A DNA stretch of 64,000 bases. Source: Caenorhabditis elegans (taxonomy: Eukaryota; Nematoda; Chromadorea; Rhabditida; Rhabditidae). A program made the position numbers and the translations under genes. Below, in pieces: positions 22,250 through 32,400 of the stretch. Numbering within the stretch: the first letter of the stretch is position 1; each line of letters starts with the position of its first letter. The notes under the pieces were generated by a model that saw only the letters and a list, made by a program, of their open reading frames with translations, did no database searches and was not told where the DNA came from. The DNA is taken from assembly GCF_000002985.6 (NCBI RefSeq), contig NC_003281.10:12214001-12278000 (forward strand), in the 5' to 3' direction.

Positions 22250-24938
22250 ATGACTACAGTTTTCGATGAGATACCTGAGAGCATTTTAATCAAAATTTTG
22301 GAAAAGCTGGAATTAATTGACAGGTGACAGGCTCTTTTTTCAGTCAAAAAATTGTTTGTTGGAAAATTAAATATTGAATTATTGTAGACAATTTTACACC
22401 CCATTGATTACCTTTGCCAGCTTGTATCTCAGTTGTCGTTGGTTTTATTTTAAAAAAAAATCAACTAGCAAAATATACTTTGGCAGTTCATTTTCTATAC
22501 TAAATAGTACAGTTAATTATTTGTTAAAGGTGGAGTAGCGCCAGTGTGGAAATTGTTAAAAACTACTCCGACGGTGTCAAAATGACCGAATATCATAATA
22601 AAACTTTTCAAAAAAATTTTGAAATTTTTTTTCATTGTCAAAAAGTGACAATTACTCAGTTTTTGCCACTCATAATTTTGGAAATGGTCCAAAAAAAAAA
22701 GTTTTTTTCTACATGTTTTAATTATTTGTATTAATGAATGTAGGGGTCGGAACATGCGACATTGCTTTGGATTTCCTGAAAAAGCTCATTTTTTTCAAAT
22801 TTTTGGCAATTTGCCTAGACTTTGACCGGAACTTATGAAAAATCTAAAAACTTTCGGAGTGTTTTATTATGATATTCGGTCGCTTTAATATCTTCAACAT
22901 TAAATGACATATAATCTTTAAAAGTTCAAAACTGACTATAGTCGGGTGCGAAGAGAACAAGCTGTATTTTTTTTTTGAAGGTAGAGTAGAACTAGTGGGT
23001 GAAAAATCAGAAAAAAAATCAAAGTTTTATATGATATTTAGAAAATTGGAATACTCAGTTTTTACCACTTTTTTGGAACTCGTCGATCAAAAAAAAATTT
23101 CCTTCGAGTTTTATAGTCCACCGGGTGTTCTAAATATTAATACTCAAACATTGTAGAGATATCTCTAGAGATTCTCTAAAGATTCTAATGCTATAGTTTT
23201 TTAAAGGTGGAGCAGCGCCACAGAATATCATAATTCCAGATTTTTCAAAATTTCCGGTCAAAGTTTCAGTAAATTACCAATATTTTGAAAAAAATGAGTT
23301 TTTTCAGGAAATCAAAAGCAATGTTGCATGTTTCGAATGGTAGGAAGAAACGATTGCTTTTGCTCGACTTCCAAAATTATGAGTGGCAAAAACTTAGTAA
23401 TTGTCAAATTTTTGACACTAGATAAAATATTTTCAAAAAATTTTTGAAAAGTCTTTTTATGATATTCGGTCATTTTGACACCATTGGAGTAGTTTTTAAC
23501 ACTTTCCCCACTGGCGCTACTCCACCTTTAAGTGTCAAAAGCCGTTTAAAAAAGCACCATAGGAATGGTTTTTTTAAACCAACTTTAGATAAGTAATTTT
23601 CAGGTTAGTCATTCGAAAGACGTCGAAGAAATTCCGGACAACAGTGGACAATCTTATAAACATTAAAATAATACGCATAACAGTGAAGAACAATTTTTCG
23701 CGAATTTCATTGGATAATTACGAATTTGAGTACGACAATGTTGGTGATCACTGCATTGTTGCCTATGGGAATATCTCAAGAAATATCAATGGAGTAGATC
23801 ATAAGAATTTTGCTTTCGGTGATTTGAATATGATTTTGAATATGTCAAAGCTGGAATTAAAGGAGCTTCAGATAATAATAATTTGTGGGCTTCTGGGAGA
23901 GCGTGAAAGCTTCATGGATATTTTCGAAAATCTTGATTCTATTCATTCTCGAAAATGCACTATTGAAGGATTTAATTCTCTGGAAATATCACGAATACTT
24001 TCATTTTTCAAAGCTGGGGTGCTTGAAGAAATCGATTTATGTTCGTTAAATTCAATATGCAAAAATAAGGAAATTATTGAACTTGAGCAATGGAAAAAAG
24101 CATTGAAGTTGGTATCCAGAAGCCATGTGATTCAGGTCGAGAATCTTTTAAGCTTCAAAGAGTTTGAGGTCTATGAGACAGCCATGACTAAGAGGAGAGC
24201 AGTTAAAATTAGAGATGTGAGTTTTGATTTACACCGTAAGTAGTAATAATTATATATTTTTAAAGCTGCAAGAGGGGTGGACGGCAATTTGCAGATTTGC
24301 CAGAAATTGTCAATTCCGGCAATTGCCGATTTGTCTAAAATTGTCAATTCCAGCAGTTTGCCGATTTGCCCGAATTGTTAATTTTCAGCAATTCGCCGAT
24401 TTGCCAGAAATTTTAAATTCCGGCAATTTGCAGATTTGCCGGATTTTTTCAATTCCGGCAAGTTGCAGATTTGCCGGAAATTTTTAATTCCGGCAATTTA
24501 CCGATTTACCGAATATTTTCAATTCCGACAATTTGCCGATTTGCCCAAACTGTTCATTTTTGGCAATTTACCTATTTGCCGGAAATTTTTAATTCCGGCA
24601 ATTTGCCGATTTGCCGGAAATTTCAATTCCAGCAAATTTCCAATTTGCCGGAAATTTCAATACCAGAAATTTGCCAATTTGCCGGAAATTCCCACTCAAA
24701 AATATTTCTTATGTTAGCAAATTTTTAGGTACTCACAACATCAACAAGCTTAGAAACCGGAACTTTCGAGTTTGCATCGTTTTTCAATTTAAATCAAATT
24801 GCAACAGTTTTCAATCCAACCTTCAATATGGACAATTTTGTTAATTCGACATGCATTGACTTCACAAACAATGGTGGATCAAACTTTTTAATTCATCTGG
24901 GCCCAAGGTGTTTGAAAATCGAAAAAAACTTGAAATAA
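22250..24938 (+). CDS. F-box and FTH (DUF38) domain protein
   Basis: A likely substrate adaptor of an SCF ubiquitin ligase, of the large nematode F-box A type. Exons 22250-22323, 23604-24216 and 24729-24938 give 897 nt, or 298 aa. The F-box spans residues ~4-42 (VFDEIPESILIKILEKLELI, then RLVIRKTSKKFRTTVDN). An FTH region from ~110 contains ISRILSFFKAGVLEEIDL and the characteristic IIELEQWKKALKL. The exon 2 donor was set at GTGAGT (24217), not the later GTAAGT (24236), because only the first keeps a long frame into exon 3. An in-frame upstream ATG at 22184 would add 22 residues. AATAAA overlaps the TAA stop. Intron 1 holds a TTAA palindrome and intron 2 a CCGGCAA array. The family is certain; the exact ends are less so. 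Confidence 0.8.
22524..23531. mobile_element. TTAA-flanked palindromic element, 1008 bp
   Basis: Bounded by TTAA on both sides, with inverted ends TTAAAGGTGGAGTAGCGCCA and complement. Inner arms share TGACCGAATATCATAATAAA-type sequence. Related ends at about 22977 and 23203 indicate nested or partial copies. No transposase frame, so it is non-autonomous. It lies in intron 1 of the F-box gene. Confidence 0.85.
24280..24700. repeat. CCGGCAATTTGCCGATTTGCC array
   Basis: About a dozen ~35-bp units built around CCGGCAATTTGCCGATT fill intron 2 of the F-box gene. All three forward frames stay open. The same family is at 27105-27350, 27905-29245, 30480-30770, 45225-45530 and 60975-61465. Confidence 0.9.
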
Positions 24939-25261
24939 ATGTAATTTTTGTAAAATTTTATGTAAAAACCAGCCGTTCGCACGCGCTGACTGTAGTTTTC
25001 GCTACGAGATATTTCAAATTTTGCGCGCGTCAAATATGTTGTGCAGTACGTATTCTCAGAATTTAGTGCTCCCGGGACTCTGGAAGCCCGTAAAGCTTGA
25101 AATTTCTTCTAATTTTTGCAGCAATCAAGCTCGAAGCGCTACGACAAATAATAAAAGGAATCGAATCTTCCCATCGAGACGATGCAGTCATCATTATCAG
25201 GAGATCTTCCATCTGAAGACATGAAAAGCTCCCTATAATCCCTAAATACACGTGTTGTCGT
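24939..25261. other. Intergenic, half-copy of a MITE
   Basis: 24977-25075 is one arm of the palindrome seen complete at 48529-48799 (TTTTCGCTACGAGATAT, GTCAAATATGTTGTGC). The rest has no recognised gene. A short open frame at 25021-25224 looks non-coding. Confidence 0.6.
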
Positions 25262-26044
25262 CACTAGGGGTGGCTATAGGTCGACCTAGGTCGACCTGCG
25301 ACCTAGAGGGTTAGGTCGCATTGCGACCTGCGACCTAGCGACCTGCGACCTTGCGACCTGCGACCTAGCGACCTGCGACCTTGCGACCTAGGTCGCATTG
25401 CGACCTGCGACCTAGCGACCTAGGTCGCATTGCGACCTGAATTACCGACATTTTGTTCTCTTTCGGTTTTGATTCACTTGAGTTGTTAAAATCCGTATAA
25501 CTCGAAAACTAAAGATTGCAGAATATGTGTATTCCACTAACATTTTCTCTATTAAGATTTTATAAGTTTATGCGTTGTTTCTAAAATTTCATTTTCCACT
25601 TTTCGAATTAAAAACGTAGAAAAAAGCACAGAACAAAGCATTGATTTCTACAAATTCTACAATTCTACAAAAAAAAAATTGAAATTTAGAAAGAAGGGGG
25701 AACGAAACCCAAAAGTACCATAGTTTTCAAGTTGAAACAATTTTAGTCAGCAGCAAATCCGGCGGATGTCGGCTGTTCTAACTTTTTTCGACAAGGTGTC
25801 TTATGGATAAGAAATCGAAAAAAATGTAAAATAAATGATTTGTAGCAATTTGTTAGTATACATATTCTGCAATCTTATGTAGTTTTCGAGTTATGCAGAT
25901 TTTAACAACTCAAGTGAATCAAAACCGAAAGAGCACAAAATGTCGGTACATCAGGTCGCAAAGCGACCCAGGTCGCTAGGTCGCGATGCGACCTAAATGA
26001 AAACAGCGACCTAGCGACCTGGGTCGCACTCTTGCCACCCCTAC
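25262..26044. mobile_element. Palindromic element with GACCTAGGTCGC tandem ends
   Basis: The ends are CTAGGGGTGGC and GCCACCCCTA. Inside the left end, 25280-25440 is a tandem of GCGACCTGCGACCTAGCGAC units, with a short counterpart at 25950-26030. Inner arms (GAGTTGTTAAAATC... at 25480 and its complement at 25900) form a stem with a ~350-bp loop. There is no coding frame. Confidence 0.8.
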
Positions 26045-26147
26045 TCGTCACCTATTCCATTGATCCCAATTTTTCACAATTTGATCATAATCAACATTTT
26101 TTTGAAAATCAATTTTTTTTGATTTTTCGTGAAAAAAAATTGCAAAA

Positions 26148-26300
26148 AAACCAGCGCCGCACAGAAAAAGAGGCGGGCATTTCTTCTTTTTCGATTGAAA
26201 ATGTTATCCAAAAAGGACGGAAAAACCGCGCCGCAGGGTTGCGAAATTACGCTCCGCCTCTTTTTCTGTGCGGCTCTGCTTTTTTTGTTGCAAAATTCAC
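26148..26300. repeat. GCACAGAAAAAGAGGCGG hairpin
   Basis: A hairpin of the family also present at 5446-5660 and as five tandem copies at 57640-58320. The arms contain GAGGCGG and CCGCCTC with CCGCGCCGCAGGGTTGCGAA. Confidence 0.85.
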
Positions 26301-26474
26301 GGAAAATCAAACAATCTTAATTTAAAAAATCGAAAATTTTCGTTTTTCGCTCGAAAAAAAAAATTAAAAAAAAAAAAATTTTCACTGAAAATTGACATTT
26401 TTCAAAAGGAATTTTTCATAATAAAGTGAATATATCAAAATAGAATAAAATAATGGCACAAAAAATCAGTCGTC

Positions 26475-29400
26475 TTAGGCTTCATCTTCATTATCCGACA
26501 TCACAATTCGTCTCTTAAATGTGAGCTTCTTCGTGAATGGATCTTCATCATCATCATCTTCTCGTTCTTCCGAAGTATCACGTCTTGTTTCTGTGATTCC
26601 ATTTCCAGCAATTGAGCCGCCTGTTAGTAGAGCATCCACATAGCTTCTCTGGAAAAAAAAACATAATTTAGTGTATTTTTTGGGAAAAATGGGAAAATTT
26701 CGATTTTTTCTGGAAAAAAACAGTCGAAAAAATGCTTCAAAAGGCGAGCTGAATCGGGAATTTTTTTGAAACTTTTTTTGGAAAAAAAAACGAAATTTTT
26801 TTTTAGTTCGCGAAAAATTTTAATTTTCTGGAAAATCCAAAAATCAAAGAAAAAAAAATTTTTTTTGTAAAATATCTTTCAATTTTTGCGATTTTCTTGT
26901 TTTTTTAAAGAAAATTTTCAATTTTTTTTTTCGATTTTTCGGGCGTTCAGTGTTCATTTTGTTGCTGATAAATTGGAAAATTCATATTTTTTTAATAAAT
27001 TTTTTTTTGAAATTCCATTCAAAAACATACAAAGAAGTGCAAATTTTCCTTCATTTTCCGCGGAAAAAAAAAATTTTTTTGGACCATTTTTGAGTCTTAT
27101 AGAGCAGGGGTGGGCGGCAATTGCCGTTCGGCAAATTTGGAAAATTGCCATTTTGCCGGAAACATTCGATTCCGGCAAACTGCCGGTCTCCGATTTGCCG
27201 AGAATTTTCAATTCCGGCAACTTGCCGATTTCCCGATTTGCCGGAAATTTTAAATTCCGGCAATTTGGCAAATTGTCGGAAATTTTCATTTTCGCCAATT
27301 TGCCGGAAATTTTCTATTCCGGCAAATTGCCAATTTGCCGGTTTTTTCGTTGCTCCAAAAAATCCCCAAAAAAGGACCTTATAAATAACAGCATCCTCTT
27401 CCAAATCACTATCATCCTCTGCAGCTGGTAGCTTTTTCTCTTCTTTTTCAGCACTATCATCATCGTCACTTTCATCACTAGAATCACTTTCCAGCTGAGC
27501 AAGCTTCCGTTTTCTCCCAGCAATCATTCCCATTAGAGTATTTGGTTTTTCAGCGACTTTTTCCAATTTCTTTTGAGCTTCTTCTTGCTCAATGTGCTCC
27601 TCTTCATCCTCAGAATCCGGAATAATTCGTTTACTCTTCATCACGATTTCCTCCTCTTCATCATCCTCTGAGCCTCCTCCGACATCATTTTCACTATCAT
27701 CATCATCATCATTCAAAAAATCATCGAATTTTTTGCCGTTTTTCTCGGATTTTTTTGATCTCTCCGGAATTGTGGCGCCCAGTGATTCTAGATGTCGTTC
27801 CACTTGTCGTGTTGGCTTCTTTTCGGATAATCTTTTCATCACATATCGGACAATATTCACACCAACTGAAAAAAATATATAAAGTTTTCGATTTATATGG
27901 TGAGAAGCAGGGATGGCCGGAAACCGGCAAATTGGCAATTTGCCAAAAATTAAAATTTCCGGCAAATCAGGAAACCGGCAATTTGCCGAAAATTAAAATT
28001 TCCGGGAAATCGGCAATTTACCAAAAATGAACATTTTCGGCAAATCGGCAAATTGCGGGAACTGAGAATTTCCGGTAAATCGGGAAACCGGCAATTTGCC
28101 AAAAATTAAAATTTTCGGCAAATCGGCAAATTGCCGAAATTTTAAATTTCCGGCAAATCGGGAAACCGGAAAATTGCCGAAAATTGAAATTTTCGGCAAA
28201 TCAGGAAACCGGCAATTTGCCAAAATTCAAAATTTCCGGCAAATTGGGAAACCGGCAAATTGGCGAAAATGAAAATCTCTGGTAACTCGGCAAGTTGCTG
28301 GAATTAAAATATTCCGGCAAATCGGCAATTTGCCAAAAATTGAAATTTCCGGCCAATGCGCAATTTGCCAGAAATTAAAATTTCCGGCAAATTGGCAATT
28401 TGCCAAAAATTGAAATTTCCGGCCAATGCGCAATTTGCCAGAAATTAAAATTTCCGGCAAATCGGCAATTTGCCAAAAATCAAAATTTCCGGCAAATTGG
28501 GAAACCGGCAAATTGGCGAAAATGAAAATCTCTGGTAACTCGGCAAGTTGCTGGAATTAAAATATTCCGGCAAATCGGCAATTTGCCAAAAATGAAAATT
28601 TCCGGCCAATGCGCAATTTGCCAGAAATTAAAATTTCCGGCAAATCGGCAATTTGCCAAAAATTGAAATTTCCGGCAAATCGGCAATTTGTCAAAAATGA
28701 AAATTTCCGGCAAATCGGCAAATTGCCGAAAATGAAAATTTCCGGCAAATCGGCAAACTTCCGGAACTGAAAATTTCCGGCAAATCGGCAATTTGCCATA
28801 AATGAACATTTCCGGCAAATTGCCGGAACTGAAAATCGGCAAATTGCCGAAAATGAAAATTTCCGGCAAATCGGCAAACTTCCGGAACTGAAAATTTCCG
28901 GCAAATCGGCAATTTGCCATAAATGAACATTTCCGGCAAATTGCCGGAACTGAAAATCGGCAATTTGCCGAAAACGAAAATTTCCGGCAAATCGGCAAAT
29001 TGGCGAAAATTAAAATTTCCGCCATATCGGCAATTTGCCAAAAAATTAAAATTTCCGGCAAATCGGCAAATTGCCGGAATTCAAAATTTCCGGCAAACCG
29101 GCAAATTGCCGGAACTCAAAATTCCCGGCAAATCAGCAAATTGCCGGAATTTAAAATTTCCGGCCAATGCGCAATTTGCCAGAAATTAAAATTTCCGGCA
29201 AATCGGCAATTTGCCAAAAATGAAAATTTCCGGTAAATCGGCAAAATATTTTCGACAAATTCTAAAGTTTCCTCGACTTTTCCGGTACTTTTTCCAGTTT
29301 TTTTCAATTTCAAAAATAATTCGAGACAGGAAATTCAAATTTTCTGAGAACAATTTTTTTGGCGGGAAATTCAAATTTCTTGAGAAAAATTTTAATTTTT

Positions 29401-32400
29401 TCGGCGGGAAATTCGAGTAAAACCGTACGCATATTCAAAGCATCCGGAATATCATCATATTGCTCTTTGAGCTTCTTCAACTCTTCAATCAATCCCGTAT
29501 CCCACTGCGGCAACGGCTTCTCCTTTTTCGGCTTCTCGTACAAAATATCCATATGAGCCAGTTGTTTCAAAATCTTTTTCCGCGAAATTTCCATTCCCAA
29601 ATCTTCATTGAGCTTCTCCTGAAGAACATTAACCAAATCTCCTCGGGCTCCAGCTTCTTTCCACTCATCGTACCATTTCTGAATATCTCCAATTGGAAGA
29701 ACCGAGTCCATTCGAGCTTTATCCGAATTTTTCCATTTTGCTCCGAGTAGATCAAAACCGAATTCGATTAGTTTTTTGGCCACCTTTTTTCGAGATCGGG
29801 CACGTGACAGATTGTGCTCGATAAAGTCCAGAACATCGATTCCTGGAAAAAATTTTTTAAATAAAATTTGAAAATTCAGCGGATTTTTTTTTTTGCTTCA
29901 AAAAATCCCAAATAGTCCAAAATTCAGAAAAATCAAAAAAATTTTTTAAAAAAACGTCTGACCAATCAGCGATTCGCTCCGCCCACTTTCGAACCAATCA
30001 GATGAAGTGTGGAAAAAATTCGATTTTTTCGATATTATCGGTCACTTTTCTATTTAAAAATTTTTATTTTTAACATAAAACCTCTTTTAGCTCCGCCCAC
30101 TCCATCTGATTGGTTGTAAAGTGGGCGGAGCGAATCGCTGATTGAACGTTCAATTATTTTCTCAAAATTAAACAAAAAATTGTTATTTTTTGGTTAAAAT
30201 TCCGAAAAAATTGGGTTATGTGAATTTTTTCGCGATTTTTCTAAATAGATTTTTTGTGGAAAAATTATAAATTTTTTTATATTTTCCAATAAAATCTTTT
30301 TTTAACGAAAAAAAAATTTTTTTTGGCCCAAAAATTTCAAAAAAAAAAATTTTTTCCCGAAAAAACCAAAAAATCGGCTATTTTTAGATTTTTTTTTGGG
30401 CAAAAAAAAAACGAAAACGTGACTTTCAATATTTTCCAGTAAATTATTTTTTTACAAAAAATTGAAAACTGAAAACGAATTTAAAATTTCCGGAAAACCG
30501 GCGAATTGCCGGAATTCAAAATTTCCGGCAAATCGGAAAATTGCCGGAATTCAAAATTTCCGGCTAATCGGCAAATTGCCGGAATTCAAAATTTCCGGCA
30601 AACCGGCAAATTGCCGGAACTCAAAATTTCCGGCAAATCGGCAAATTGCCGGAATTTAAAATTTCCGGCAAACCGGCAAATTGCCGGAATTCAAAATTTT
30701 CGGCAAACCGGCAAATTGCCGGAATTCAAAATTTCCGGCAAATTGGCAAATTGCCGGAATTTAAATTTTTTTTTTGGAAAATTTTTGTTGGAAGTTTTTT
30801 GGAAGTTTTTCTCGTCTTTTTTGTCGATTTTCAATTTTTTCGCAATTTTTTGTTGTGTTTTTCGGAGAAATTCAGGTTTTTTAAGCGAAAAAGCCAAAAA
30901 ATCTGCGACTTTTCAGAATTTTTTTGGAGAAAAAAAACTGAAAAAGCCAAAAAATCTGCGACTTTTCAGAATTTTTTTGGAGAAAAAAAACCGAAAAAGC
31001 CAAAAAAAAAAAATCACCATCTCTAGTCTCCATCGTCCTATACTCCTCATACAAATTCCTGAGCTCAATCTCCAAATCCTCTGTCCAAACTCGAATATCA
31101 GCTTCTCGGCTTTTAACCCAAGATCCATATCCATTCTCAATCTCGAAACATTCCCGGGGTCCCTTCCAGAACAGGGCTTCAATCGCCAAGTCACCTGTGA
31201 ATTTTGAGAAGAATTTCTTGAGCAAATGAAAGCCGAATTGATAGAGCTCGTAGAGTCGGCTAGACTTTCGAAGATCTTTGGAAAGGTGAGTGAAGTGCTC
31301 GTTGACTTTCGAGAAAACTTGAAAAAGGGAGACTTGGTAGAGCTTGATGGGCAGCTTCAAGTCGAATGCGATTCGATGGAGCATTTTTACGAGGGCTTGG
31401 TTGAGCTCAGTGGAGTTTTTCGAGAAGTCGTTGAGCAGGAAGACATACCACTTGAGAACGTCTACATTTGAAAATTTACAAACATAAGAGTCGAATTGGA
31501 AGTCGATCTCTTCAACTTTCCAAGCAGGAACCTCTTCTTCCTCTTCTTGCTCCGAATCATATGGCTCCGCCGGATCCTCTTCGTCGGGATCTTCAGCTCT
31601 ATCCTCTGCCACCTTCATCTCCCTCGCCACCTCGTGCAAATCCGCTTCCAGGATCGCCTTCAGCTCGGCAATCTCCTCCTCAACACCGATTCCAGGTGCT
31701 CCAAAGATGGCTTCATCTCCGGGCCAGAGCTTCCTCGAAGTGTGGTAGAGGCCCACAGCTGCTGGGAGATCCCGGGCGCGGAGGGCGCGCTGGATTGCGA
31801 GCATCGCAAACTTTTGCTGGACGTCTGGCGTGATGTCGAGCTGCCAATTGACCGGGCTCGTGGATTCGGACTCTGGGAGCTCGTGGCTCAGGATCCGAGC
31901 CAAGGTGTCTGTGGATTGCTCCCAGAGGGATTGAAGAGCTGTGGCGTCCATTTTGTCATATTTCTTGTAAGCTGGATCCTCGTCGCAAGTTTTGCAGCTT
32001 TCCGCTTTTTTCAGGTCCTTCGCCACTTTTTTCATGTCAGCCTTGAGAAGTTGCTCGAGCTCTTGGAGCTGATCCTCCTCTCCCGGAGAATCCTGGAAAT
32101 CCTGTAAATCCTCAAAACTCTTAAAGGTGGACTAACGGTTTGGACGATTTTGAACGTCGTATAGACCCAAAATGAGCTCAAATGAACGAATTTCGTAATG
32201 AAACTGCTCAAAAAATTTTCAAAAATTTTTTATGGCGGTTCAAAATTTTGAAAAAAATTACACTGATTTTAGCTAAAATCACGAATTTTTCCCATTTTTC
32301 CGGGGTCACATCCGTCCGAAGTTGACTTTTTTTTTGGAATTATCGTCCTTTATTACATACAGTGTCGGCCAAAAGTTGATGCGTTTTGTGTTTTTCAGTG

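Noticed and set aside
28480..29061. A 193-codon open frame with repeated LPICRKF/FANCRFAGNF peptides
   Set aside because: It lies wholly in the 35-bp CCGGCAAA array; every frame is open there and the peptide is just the three phases of one unit.
27905..29245. Possible CRISPR array
   Set aside because: Units are contiguous and similar throughout with no unique spacers; the genome is eukaryotic.
31496..32107. 203-codon plus-strand frame
   Set aside because: It is antisense to the conserved TIM-1 exon 31018-32101; the minus strand is the coding one by homology.
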